From Lachnospiraceae bacterium (GTDB lineage: Bacteria > Bacillota > Clostridia > Lachnospirales > Lachnospiraceae), in the NCBI GenBank assembly GCA_024699645.1, contig JAILPE010000064.1:1-37328 (forward strand): a stretch of DNA of 37,328 nt. The letters run 5' to 3'. A program made the translations under genes and the position numbers. Below, piece by piece: positions 1 through 7,689 of the stretch (positions are counted from its first letter, which is position 1; every line of letters begins with the position of its first letter). A model generated the notes under the pieces. It made no database searches, was not told the DNA's origin, and saw only the letters and a list, made by a program, of their open reading frames with translations.

Positions 1-33
1 TATGTGAAGATCGTGGATGCGCAGACCACATAA
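1..33 (+). CDS. 3' end of an unidentified gene (partial)
   Basis: The first ten codons of the window read YVKIVDAQTT followed by TAA, in the frame that starts at base 1. A GC-rich hairpin lies about 50 bases downstream, which would suit the end of a transcription unit. Too little is visible to name the protein. The other forward frames are either closed or run through two hairpins, so this is the most plausible coding tail, but the assignment is weak. Confidence 0.3.
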   Translation, partial: YVKIVDAQTT

Positions 34-85
34 CAACAAACAGCTTAATACTTTCCTTGAATAGATTATCCTCTTTTTTCCTCGA

Positions 86-121
86 AAGGAGCAGGAGGCG
101 GGAGACCGCTTCCTGCTCCTT
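86..121 (+). terminator. GC-rich hairpin after the leftmost gene
   Basis: Bases 86-100 pair with 107-121 over 15 positions (one G-T wobble) around a 6-base loop. No good T-tract follows on the plus strand, so it is either a weak terminator of the leftmost gene or a transcript-end stabilising structure. Confidence 0.35.
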
Positions 122-128
122 CACTTTA

Positions 129-171
129 AGAAAAAGAAAACGCATATCCGAGAGCATTCCCGGATATGCGT
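129..171 (-). terminator. Rho-independent terminator of pckA
   Basis: A perfect 11-bp inverted repeat (140-150 with 161-171, 10-base loop) is followed on the minus strand by TTTTCTTTTTCTT. It lies about 57 bases beyond the pckA stop codon and is oriented to end that transcript. Confidence 0.8.
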
Positions 172-227
172 CTTTGTCGTTATGAGGCTGCAAATGATGT
201 ATGCAGCTTTTTCTAAGTTATCTGTTA

Positions 228-1946
228 TCAGTCGAGTGCCTTTACAAGCTTGTTGAGTGCTTCGAGTGCCTCGTCGGGAAGCTTGTCGTAGCCTTCCTTC
301 TTCTCTGCGAAGCCCTTGACAGCGTCAACTCTGGTCTGCATGGAAGCCTTGAGCTGTGCCTTGTAATCTGCATCGCCAAGGTTGGGAGTGAAGTCTCCGG
401 TCTTGCCTGACCAGTCGTTCATGATCTCGATGTCTTCGAAAGGTCCCCACTGCTCGAACTTGCCTTTTCCTTCAACGATCGTCTCGAGGATGCCGAGTGT
501 GTCTTCCTTCTGTACCTTCTTGCCCATGAAATCACCGGTGTTTACGATGTAGCATGCAACGTTCTTCTCGTCAACGAGCTTGTGGAACTTAACATAATCA
601 TTTGCAAGAGGATAAGTCCTGAAAGGATTTGCGTAAGGCACGATACGGATAGCGTTCATGTCGGTTCCTGCCTTAACACGCTCTGCGGATGATGTCTTGG
701 TAGCAAGAGTAGCGCCCATGACAGCTGCGAGAGCCGAGCCCTTGAGCTTGAGGATCGGAGGGAGTGTAGGGTCCTTCATGATCCAGAAGATAGCGTTTAC
801 AGGGCTGTCGATCTTGTCGACACGGTTGGGTGACCAGAGCTTTGACTTGATCGCACGACCGTTGCCGTTGCGGATATCCTCGGTTACAAGCTGGATCTTG
901 CCGTTCTCGTCCATGGTTGCCGAGCAGTTCTGAACTGTGAGCAGATACTGGTTGTCAGGGCAGCCTGTAGGATAGTCGTTGGTCTTGTCGAAGTATGTGG
1001 GCTCAAGTGCGATACTTGCGCAGGTATCGGAGTTGATGATGAATGCGTCATCATGAAGAACCTTGATACCGCCGAACTTGTCGTACTTGCCGCCGTGCTT
1101 TGCATGTGTGAGAGTGGACTTGCCCGATCCCGAGAGACCGTATACGGAAGCAACGAACTTCTTGCCGCCCTCAAGTGAGTACTCTTTCTGTCCGCCGTGG
1201 CATGAAGCATAACCGTTACGGTTTGCAAGTGCCCACGCCATTGTAAGAGTTCCCTTCTTGTGCTCGCCGAAGTACTTCATACCAAGGATAGCAGCGCAGT
1301 TAGCGTTTGTATCGAAGTAGCAGAGTGTAAGATCATCACTCATGCAACTGTAATCAACATCGGGAGCGGGAACGGGTGCCCACTGGGGATCCGAGAAGAT
1401 GTAGATATCAGGCTCATTACCGTCAGCGATGGGCTTGGAATTCTTGTACATCTTGTTGTATTCATCTGACATGTACTGGAAGTTGAGCATCCAGTTGTAG
1501 AGAAGGTTTTCTTCTCCTTCGGGAATAAGAAGGTGAGCCTTTGCCATGAACTCGGGATCAAGTCCTACGTAGCATGTTGCATGGTACATCTTCTTCCATC
1601 TTGTCTTGTAGATAGCATCCATAACAACCTTGTCGAGCTTCTTCTCATCCACACCGGGCTCGCCCTTGATACGACGTGCTACTGCGTAACGGCCTGTAAC
1701 TGCGCCATCGTTGAAAAGAAGAACCTTTGCATCGCTGTCAAGACCGAACTCTTCGCCTCTGTAGACGGGCATGTCGGTAACGACTGTTCCGGGTGAGTTC
1801 TTTGCAAGATTATAAGCTTCCTTTAATGTGTTAACTTTTACTACGTTGTTTCCGTAGAAAGCACCTTCAATGATCGAACGGGTTGTTGAAAAACCAACTT
1901 TTCCCTTGCCGATCTCGCTAATTTTGTACATAGCTTTTGTTGACAT
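228..1946 (-). CDS. pckA: Phosphoenolpyruvate carboxykinase (ATP-type)
   Basis: This cytosolic enzyme interconverts oxaloacetate plus ATP with phosphoenolpyruvate, CO2 and ADP. In fibre-fermenting anaerobes it usually runs toward oxaloacetate, fixing CO2 and making ATP, although the direction cannot be read from sequence. The protein has 572 residues. The ATP-binding P-loop GLSGSGKST is at about 270-278 and the metal-binding HDD of the kinase-2 motif at 298-300. A downstream stretch ending in NPFRTYP is typical of PEP carboxykinases. It is somewhat longer than the roughly 530-540 residues of the E. coli enzyme and has a modified P-loop (SGSGKS rather than SGTGKT), as in a divergent clostridial clade. 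The start is chosen for an AGGAGG ribosome site 7 bases upstream. It is monocistronic, with its own promoter and terminator. Confidence 0.95.
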   Translation of the reverse strand: MSTKAMYKISEIGKGKVGFSTTRSIIEGAFYGNNVVKVNTLKEAYNLAKNSPGTVVTDMPVYRGEEFGLDSDAKVLLFNDGAVTGRYAVARRIKGEPGVDEKKLDKVVMDAIYKTRWKKMYHATCYVGLDPEFMAKAHLLIPEGEENLLYNWMLNFQYMSDEYNKMYKNSKPIADGNEPDIYIFSDPQWAPVPAPDVDYSCMSDDLTLCYFDTNANCAAILGMKYFGEHKKGTLTMAWALANRNGYASCHGGQKEYSLEGGKKFVASVYGLSGSGKSTLTHAKHGGKYDKFGGIKVLHDDAFIINSDTCASIALEPTYFDKTNDYPTGCPDNQYLLTVQNCSATMDENGKIQLVTEDIRNGNGRAIKSKLWSPNRVDKIDSPVNAIFWIMKDPTLPPILKLKGSALAAVMGATLATKTSSAERVKAGTDMNAIRIVPYANPFRTYPLANDYVKFHKLVDEKNVACYIVNTGDFMGKKVQKEDTLGILETIVEGKGKFEQWGPFEDIEIMNDWSGKTGDFTPNLGDADYKAQLKASMQTRVDAVKGFAEKKEGYDKLPDEALEALNKLVKALD

Positions 1947-2032
1947 TGAGAAACCTCCTATTAAGTTAATTTGTTCTATGAATACCGGTTTTTGATATTA
2001 CTTCCGGTCAATCCAAAATTCATGCGTTTACG

Positions 2033-2061
2033 AGTATAGAACATGATGTGTCAATTGTCAA
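2033..2061 (-). promoter_or_regulatory. Sigma-A promoter of pckA
   Basis: On the minus strand TTGACA (2056-2061) and TATACT (2033-2038) are separated by 17 bases, close to consensus. Transcription would start near 2026, giving a leader of about 80 bases. A copy of the ATGCAAACAATATTG motif lies 12 bases upstream of the -35 box. Confidence 0.75.
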
Positions 2062-2073
2062 TCAAAACTACCC

Positions 2074-2309
2074 ATGCAAACAATATTGGTTTTCAGCTCC
2101 GGTTGCTCAGTTTTCAGCCTTCTTGTTCAATTATCAATATAGTGTTCCTTTTTTCGGTTAGCTTACTGTAATACAAAGAACAATAATAACGGTAAAGCAT
2201 AAGCATTGTATTTTTCTCAATTGATCCCCCCGTTCATTTGAGAAAGAATTCTTCCTATTTCGGAATAATATGATAAGGAATCTTCCTCTCTATGCAAACA
2301 ATATTGCAT
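2074..2309. repeat. Two copies of a 15-base operator-like motif upstream of pckA
   Basis: The 15-mer ATGCAAACAATATTG occurs at 2074-2088 and again at 2292-2306. The distal copy is completed to a partial palindrome, TGCAA-N6-TTGCA, with flanking A and T. The proximal copy sits just upstream of the pckA -35 box. This resembles a regulator binding site, but the regulator is not known. The rest of the 1947-2386 interval is AT-rich. It holds one further 8-bp inverted repeat (2213-2220 with 2238-2245) and no gene that I can support. Confidence 0.4.
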
Positions 2310-2386
2310 CATACCATATTTCACAACTGCACACACAATAAATTTTATAGCCACACAACTTAGTTATTGACCTCTTAAAACCGTTA

Positions 2387-3259
2387 TTATTGATTTTTGT
2401 CTATAATTTTCCATACATAAGCGTCTTCAAGTTTCGGCGTGACATTATATGCGTCATCAAGAACTTTTTTGTCAGAAAGGAACCTCACCACGTCTTTTTC
2501 TTTTTTCTTTGTTCGTGACATGAGACATATTTGGTCCGGTCCTTCCAACCCATTTATACTAAAATTCTTCCCTGCGCATACTTCCCAAACCTTGCCATCC
2601 ATGTCTCCAATAGCCTCTTCTACAGAACCATTCCATATTATTTCGCCATCTTCCATTATGGCAATTTTGTCACAGGTTTGTTCAACATCTTCTATTATGT
2701 GAGTAGAAAGAATCACCGTTTTCTCTTCCCCGCAGTCACATATCAGCTGCCTGAATCTGATTCTCTCCTCCGGATCAAGTCCGACTGTCGGTTCGTCAAT
2801 AAGCAGAACTGACGGATTCCCTGTCAAGGCCACAGCCATCCCAAGACGTCTCTTCATCCCTCCTGATAGATGATTCACCTTTGTTCTGACCTGATCAGAC
2901 AAGTCCACTTTTTCGAGTATCTCACTTATCTCTCGATCACAGTTTTTCTTTACTCCTGACAATGTGCAAAAATACTTCATTGTATCATAAACGCTAAAGC
3001 CTGGATAAAAAGCAAAATCTTGTGGCATATAACCCACCATACCCCGAATCTTCGCGGCATTCTTGATTGAAACACCGTTTATGAAGACATTCCCTTCTGA
3101 TTTCGGAATCAACGTCGCGATAATTCTTAACAATGTTGTTTTACCCGCACCGTTCTTACCTATCAATCCAAAGACTCCTTTGTCAATCGAAAGCGACACA
3201 TTATCGATTGCAACCTTTTTTTTAAACCATTTACTGAGTGACTCTATCTCTATTATCAT
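2387..3259 (-). CDS. ABC transporter ATP-binding protein, ABC-2 exporter type
   Basis: A cytoplasmic ATPase subunit that would energise an ABC-2 type membrane partner. The 290 residues carry an intact Walker A (GKNGAGKTT, 34-42), signature LSGGMKRRLG (131-140), Walker B VLLIDEPT (151-158) and the switch region STHIIEDV. The C-terminal 80 residues are a variable extension of the kind seen in BcrA/NatA-like exporters. I chose the ATG at 3259, preceded by GGGGG, over an in-frame ATG at 3286. Either way the gene overlaps the upstream membrane protein (by 29 bases from 3259), so the two are probably coupled. It is the last gene of an AT-rich four-member block, and no clear terminator was seen after it. 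The substrate is unknown. Confidence 0.85.
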   Translation of the reverse strand: MIIEIESLSKWFKKKVAIDNVSLSIDKGVFGLIGKNGAGKTTLLRIIATLIPKSEGNVFINGVSIKNAAKIRGMVGYMPQDFAFYPGFSVYDTMKYFCTLSGVKKNCDREISEILEKVDLSDQVRTKVNHLSGGMKRRLGMAVALTGNPSVLLIDEPTVGLDPEERIRFRQLICDCGEEKTVILSTHIIEDVEQTCDKIAIMEDGEIIWNGSVEEAIGDMDGKVWEVCAGKNFSINGLEGPDQICLMSRTKKKEKDVVRFLSDKKVLDDAYNVTPKLEDAYVWKIIDKNQ

Positions 3260-3887
3260 ATATCCCCCGTATTTTAAAATAATCAAAACACAATACCAAA
3301 ACCACTAGTACTGCTGTTGCATACATCAAGTTTCTTTTTGTTTCCGGTCTTCCTGTCAGATATCCAACAAGAGTGAACTCTTTTGTATATTTACCTGCAG
3401 TAATCACCTCCAACAAATAATACACTACGAGTGTACATACCCCTACCTGCCTGCTACCGGTGATTTCGGTCAACACAAATCCAACCAGCCCAAACCACAG
3501 AGCAGTGATTAGACATCCTAAATAATCCGTAAATCCAATCTCGGAATTTCCACTATACCATACCAAAAAATACGGTACACTGAAGAGCATTGCATCCGCG
3601 ATAAACACAAGCACAAGACGCAAAATCAAAACAGAAATCATTCTCTGTTGCTTCGCGTAAACCATTTCCCACACATGTTCCCTACATTCCAAGTCGGCTA
3701 TACTTAATAGTGAAACCGGCCCTACAAAGATCAGCACGAATTCATTCATTCGGTAATACATTCCTCTTGACATGGGTACCAATCCAAATGTAATCAATCC
3801 CACAACAATTATCCCAATGCAAATCAACATGTTATAGTTCATAACAAGCTTGACGTTAAATTTGACAAGCCCAAAAATACTTTTCAT
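3231..3887 (-). CDS. Small integral membrane protein, probable ABC-2 permease partner
   Basis: A 218-residue hydrophobic protein with about six predicted membrane segments, for example near residues 20-40, 47-65, 85-110 and 185-205. No sequence family was recognised. Its position directly before, and overlapping, an ABC-2 ATPase gene suggests that it is the membrane subunit of that transporter. The start is the ATG at 3887, with AAAGGAGT about 9 bases upstream. It shares one base with the stop of the preceding ATPase relic (TGATG), so translation was once coupled to that gene. AT-rich codon use matches the rest of the block and differs from the flanking housekeeping genes. Confidence 0.65.
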   Translation of the reverse strand: MKSIFGLVKFNVKLVMNYNMLICIGIIVVGLITFGLVPMSRGMYYRMNEFVLIFVGPVSLLSIADLECREHVWEMVYAKQQRMISVLILRLVLVFIADAMLFSVPYFLVWYSGNSEIGFTDYLGCLITALWFGLVGFVLTEITGSRQVGVCTLVVYYLLEVITAGKYTKEFTLVGYLTGRPETKRNLMYATAVLVVLVLCFDYFKIRGIYDNRDRVTQ

Positions 3888-4528
3888 CACATAGTCACTC
3901 CTTTCCCATTGCACATTTTAGCAAATAATCCACATTGCTTAATCAACGCATTTGCGCTACCACTTTCCACGATTCTTCCATTTTCGATAACCAATACGCG
4001 ATCTGCTAATTTAACATTTTTCATTCTGTGTGTTGTAAATAGTACCATTTCATCCCTTGGTGAATTATACAAGAAAGAGAAGAAATGGTCCTCTGCTTCA
4101 GGATCAAGCGCCGCAGACGGTTCGTCTAGGACAAGAAAGTCCGCTCCTTTATACAAGGCCCTTGCAATTGCAACCTTTTGTATTTCTCCGCCTGACAGTT
4201 CTACACCATCCTTTTCAAATGTTTTGGTCATCGGTGTTTCCCCTTTTTTGTGTGTTTTTTTTATCACGGAGTCTGCTCCGATATTACGAAGCGCTTCCAT
4301 TATCAATGTTTCTTTACTTTCTTCTAACTCTCCCAGATTTACATTCTCACCCAGGGTAAAACTATACAAATCAGGGCTTTGTAAAGAAACTCCTGCCCTT
4401 TTAAATAGTTCCTTCTTTGAATAATCCTCTATCGGCCGATCATTAATCAGCACTTCACCCATTTGAGGTTTATATAACCCAAGGGGTTTAAATGCATATT
4501 TACATTCTCCATTTCTTTTGATAAATAA
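3887..4528 (-). pseudogene. ABC exporter ATPase relic lacking a functional Walker A
   Basis: The open frame from 4462 gives 191 residues that match the C-terminal part of an ABC-exporter nucleotide-binding domain: a Q-loop region (VSLQSPDLYSFTLGENV), signature LSGGEIQKVAIARAL, Walker B FLVLDEPSAALD and H-loop TTHRMKNV. It starts after the place where Walker A should be. Reading the same frame upstream to the stop codon at 4529 gives RNGECKYAFKPLGLYKPQ, which looks like a decayed P-loop (expected pattern NGxGKST...LLGLYKP) with lost Gly, Ser and Thr and about two residues deleted. No ribosome site precedes the first ATG. The N-terminal membrane domain of the exporter is absent. I infer a deleted, non-functional exporter. 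A regulatory or half-site role is possible but less likely. Confidence 0.75.
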
Positions 4529-5926
4529 TTATTTGTTGTTCTTCCGTCTGTACTCGTAAAGCCTTGTCGAAATTATTAAAAGAGCAATCGATAAAACTAT
4601 CACAGATATCCGATTAATGACAATACAAGGCAGCAAATTCAAGTATTCTTCTGTATTCCCAAAATAATTAAACCTGAGGATAGGACTGAACATCGGATAA
4701 TTATTTGAAGAATCACTCAAGGAGAAGAACATTATGGTCATCGAAATAATAACAGATACCACACAGTTATTAGCCACTTCAAAAATAGCCATCGGCAATG
4801 CACAAGCCACTATCATAGTTGGAAATATCATAAAAAACAAATATTTTATAAACACCAAACAACATTCAATCGAATTTCCTTGATTGGTTAAATTTATGTA
4901 TTTTACGCATTCAACAATATAGACACACGCGAAAATAAAAGCATAAACAGATAATGTGCAAGTAAACTCACCAAGTACTATTTTTCTTGATGAAATACTT
5001 TTTGAAAAGACTATTTCATTTTTCCGCTTACCTCCGTTACTAAGGCAAAAAGCAGCTATTATAATCGGTAAAGTACCTGCCAGTATTCCCATATAATCGG
5101 TAAACAATCTGACATAGGCGTCTGTTAATTCGTTGTTTGATTCCATCTTTTGATAAGTTTCAGTTGCGTTCTCTATCGTTCCAGGTTCTTCGAATGAAAC
5201 CCATCCAAGTTGGAAATTAGTATTACCACCCAGCATGGTATCCAATTCACTATATGCCTTTTCACAGTCACGAACCAAATCATCTTCATCTTCGTTGTCG
5301 ATAAGGCGTTCTAATCTTTCTGCAATATTCATCAGTTTTTCGCTTTCCTCATCTGTACAGACGATCTTATACACCAATAACCCCATTTTCTTTTCGTATC
5401 CGGATAGAGCACTGATCTCAATATAATTAATCATTTCTTGAGCCAACTTTTTACCTTTGTCTTTTACTCGTTGAAAATACGGAGAATTGTACATATATAA
5501 ACTATAAGCGCGTTTAAAGTATGACGGCAAAAAAAAGCTCGCTGATTTTGAACTGTTTGTGAAAGCTAAAAGATTACTTTGAAATTGTTCTTCATTAATA
5601 GCGCTAAAATCGATATCATAAACATCTTCATTAACAGAATAATATGGATTCATCGAGACCAATGTGTTATAAAGCAACTCCATTGTGTAAGGAGAATACT
5701 TTCCTCCTTCTTTTCCTATATAATCATAATTTACCGCTTTGCCTGATTCATAATCTTCTTTTAAAAGCGAATATAAAAACTGGGTTTGTGAAAGAGGTCG
5801 CTCTATCATCCTTTTGTCTTCGACTGAAATATTAGAAACTATCATCATAACGATGAGAACAATCGAAAAGAAGACGCAAAACAGCCATCGCGTATTCTTG
5901 AACTTTAAAACAATCGATCCTGTCAT
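4529..5926 (-). CDS. ABC-2 type permease with large extracytoplasmic domain
   Basis: A 465-residue membrane protein. One N-terminal transmembrane segment (about 12-32) is followed by a roughly 240-residue hydrophilic, probably extracytoplasmic region, then about five or six membrane segments in the C-terminal third. The stretch SKSISSRKIVLGEF between the first two of these is typical of ABC-2 permeases (the coupling-helix region). The start follows AAGGAG. The gene begins about 106 bases after the pheA stop without an obvious terminator, so some read-through from pheA is possible. Its stop codon is followed in the same frame by the decayed ATPase relic, which marks a rearrangement point. The intact ATPase at 2387-3259 may now power it. 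The cargo is unknown; peptide or antibiotic export is a common role for such sets. Confidence 0.7.
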   Translation of the reverse strand: MTGSIVLKFKNTRWLFCVFFSIVLIVMMIVSNISVEDKRMIERPLSQTQFLYSLLKEDYESGKAVNYDYIGKEGGKYSPYTMELLYNTLVSMNPYYSVNEDVYDIDFSAINEEQFQSNLLAFTNSSKSASFFLPSYFKRAYSLYMYNSPYFQRVKDKGKKLAQEMINYIEISALSGYEKKMGLLVYKIVCTDEESEKLMNIAERLERLIDNEDEDDLVRDCEKAYSELDTMLGGNTNFQLGWVSFEEPGTIENATETYQKMESNNELTDAYVRLFTDYMGILAGTLPIIIAAFCLSNGGKRKNEIVFSKSISSRKIVLGEFTCTLSVYAFIFACVYIVECVKYINLTNQGNSIECCLVFIKYLFFMIFPTMIVACALPMAIFEVANNCVVSVIISMTIMFFSLSDSSNNYPMFSPILRFNYFGNTEEYLNLLPCIVINRISVIVLSIALLIISTRLYEYRRKNNK

Positions 5927-6032
5927 ACGTCTTCTTCTCCTTCGACCTTTGATTCTTTCTTACCAGAACCAACAATCTTCATATGTTGGCTTTACTTCAC
6001 ACGAATCATCATAAGCAAAACAAATGACTAGG

Positions 6033-7175
6033 TTATACGATCTCGTTGTAACTTCCCAGGTAGTCGAACTTGTCGCACAGGCTCGCGATCTCGGAAAGCA
6101 TCCTTACGAAATCGGGTGAATAAACGCTCTTTTCGATATCGAAGTAGAACATGAACTCAAAGCTGCGGTCCGGTATCGGTCGGCTCTCAAGTTTGGTAAG
6201 ATTGACTCCGAATGCATAGAAACGGGCAAGCAATTTGCAAAGAGCGCCGGGAGTGTGCGATGTGATCGCCATGATACTTGTTCTGTCTGCTCCGGGATAT
6301 ATCTCAAGATCACGTGAGATGCAGATGAAGCGTGTATAGTTGTTATCGCTGTCCTGAACGTTTTCCTTGAGACACTCAAGACCGTAAAGCTCTGCGCACC
6401 TGCGTGAACATATGGCTGCGATATCCTTGCGGTCCGATTCTGCAACAGCTTTTGCTGCCGCAGCTGTATTTTCATAAACGGATACCTTTACGTTTCCGAG
6501 GCTCTTAATAAACTCTCCGCTCTGGTTGATCGCCTGCTCGTGCGAGATTACTTCTTTGATATCCGAAATCTTTGTTCCCTTCTTTGCCACGAAGCAATGC
6601 TCCACTTTAATGCGAATGGAACGAACGATGCTGAACTTATGCTGCATCATAAGATCATAGACCTGATTAACCGATCCTGCAGTACTGTTTTCTATGGGAA
6701 GAACGCCGTATTTGCAAAGGCCCTTTTCTATAGCCGTGAACACAGCATTGAAGTTCTCGAAGTACATGATCCCGGGAAGATTGAAGAGTCTTTCGCATGC
6801 GATCTGTGAGAAAGCTCCTTCAACGCCCTGACACGCAATCATTGCACGCTCGGGGAATTCCTTCGCCGTCTTTGAAACAGCATTTTCAATCTTCTCGGAA
6901 AGCGCACCGCTTGCCGCAAGTGATCTTGACTGATAAGCCTTGCTCAGATCGAATATTGTTGAATAAAGCTGTGAAGTATAACGCTGAAGGTCTTCTCCGA
7001 CAAGCCCGGATACCTCATAAAGCTTCTCACGCTCTCTTACCGGATCCGAAAGCGGGATTCCTTTCTCTGCTTTGTATTCTCCTATTTCCTTGCATACATC
7101 AAGTCTCTGCTTGAATAATTCCACCAACTGCCTGTCGATCCCGTCAATCTTTTCTCTGTAATTCTTAATGTCCAT
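6033..7175 (-). CDS. pheA: Bifunctional chorismate mutase / prephenate dehydratase
   Basis: The enzyme converts chorismate to prephenate and prephenate to phenylpyruvate, the committed branch to phenylalanine. The 380 residues comprise an AroQ-type chorismate mutase helix bundle (about 1-88), a prephenate dehydratase domain (about 110-285, with IENSTAGSV at 161-169 and the catalytic TRF motif at 281-283) and an ACT regulatory domain (about 298-370) with the Phe-binding ESRP motif at 330-333. Feedback inhibition by phenylalanine is therefore expected. The ATG is preceded by AGGAGG. Expression is probably controlled by the upstream leader peptide and terminator at 7246-7410. The length is close to that of the E. 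coli P-protein (386 residues). Confidence 0.95.
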   Translation of the reverse strand: MDIKNYREKIDGIDRQLVELFKQRLDVCKEIGEYKAEKGIPLSDPVREREKLYEVSGLVGEDLQRYTSQLYSTIFDLSKAYQSRSLAASGALSEKIENAVSKTAKEFPERAMIACQGVEGAFSQIACERLFNLPGIMYFENFNAVFTAIEKGLCKYGVLPIENSTAGSVNQVYDLMMQHKFSIVRSIRIKVEHCFVAKKGTKISDIKEVISHEQAINQSGEFIKSLGNVKVSVYENTAAAAKAVAESDRKDIAAICSRRCAELYGLECLKENVQDSDNNYTRFICISRDLEIYPGADRTSIMAITSHTPGALCKLLARFYAFGVNLTKLESRPIPDRSFEFMFYFDIEKSVYSPDFVRMLSEIASLCDKFDYLGSYNEIV

Positions 7176-7245
7176 ATTATCCTCCTAAATTTCTTTCCTT
7201 CCTGAATTATTTTTAAATCCGGCGGTGCCGGTCTAACATTTTTGA

Positions 7246-7286
7246 TATATAAAAACGGGCTGTACAGCTTTGTACTGTACAGCCCG
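7246..7286 (-). terminator. Attenuator terminator in the pheA leader
   Basis: A perfect 12-bp inverted repeat (7256-7267 with 7275-7286, 7-base loop) is followed on the minus strand by TTTTTATATAT. It lies between the leader peptide gene and pheA and would stop transcription before pheA. The right arm and loop contain UACAGUAC (7279-7272), which can pair instead with GUGCUGUA (7320-7313) at the end of the leader peptide gene. That would be the antiterminator. Confidence 0.85.
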
Positions 7287-7311
7287 GAACATTCATTTAT
7301 CCGCTCTTTTT

Positions 7312-7389
7312 TTACAGCACAAAAGCCTTTAGATTGTTGGTGCTAAAGGTAAAGTAAAAGCTGTAAAAGGCAAAAGAGTTTTTCTTCAT
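7312..7389 (-). CDS. pheL: Phe-rich leader peptide controlling pheA (pheL-like)
   Basis: A 25-codon reading frame whose centre reads FAFYSFYFTF, with six Phe and two Tyr codons in total, followed by a stop codon 25 bases before the attenuator hairpin. The ATG at 7389 is preceded by AAGAAGGAT. An in-frame ATG at 7410 would add seven residues (MKKDITQ) but lacks a good ribosome site. The Phe-Tyr-Ser codons UUUUACAGC (7368-7360) are perfectly complementary to GCUGUAAAA (7318-7310) around the stop codon, so a ribosome stalled for lack of Phe-tRNA would free that segment to form the antiterminator. This is the logic known for E. coli pheL, recognised here from sequence alone. Confidence 0.88.
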   Translation of the reverse strand: MKKNSFAFYSFYFTFSTNNLKAFVL

Positions 7390-7443
7390 TTGTGTGATAT
7401 CCTTCTTCATGTCTGTATTGGGCAATTCCCAACTTAGTTATAG

Positions 7444-7472
7444 AATATACACCTGCTTTCTTTTTGAGTCAA
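7444..7472 (-). promoter_or_regulatory. Sigma-A promoter of the pheL-pheA transcript
   Basis: TTGACT (7467-7472) and TATATT (7444-7449) are spaced by 17 bases on the minus strand. Transcription would begin near 7437, about 27 bases before the first possible leader ATG. Confidence 0.8.
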
Positions 7473-7602
7473 GAAAAAGTTTACTGCGGATCCACAAATT
7501 TCCGCTTGATCACAGCATTTCGCCCTGCTTTGACATTTATGTATTTTCTCTTTAACGTTTATTTTTGTGAACTTTTGTAGTGCGTTTTCACAACCGTTTC
7601 AC

Positions 7603-7631
7603 TTGTCTTTTTGTTTTGGTAATGGTATTAT
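7603..7631 (+). promoter_or_regulatory. Probable promoter of the EAL gene
   Basis: TTGTCT (7603-7608) and TATTAT (7626-7631) are separated by 17 bases, about 55 bases upstream of the GTG start of the EAL-domain gene. It diverges from the pheL promoter. Confidence 0.55.
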
Positions 7632-7689
7632 TAAAATAAGAAAGAGTTATTAAAAAGCAGGTAAATGTTTTTGAAAGGCGGACACAGTC

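Noticed and set aside
3231-3286. Earlier ATG (3286) as start of the ABC ATPase
   Set aside because: It lacks a ribosome site and adds nine residues outside the family pattern; the ATG at 3259 with GGGGG upstream is better.
5960-6035. Minus-strand stretch reading CFAYDDSCEVKPTYEDCWFW then stop, just before the ABC permease gene
   Set aside because: It resembles a Cys-containing small peptide, but it has no start codon or ribosome site and overlaps the pheA end; at most a remnant of a lost gene end.
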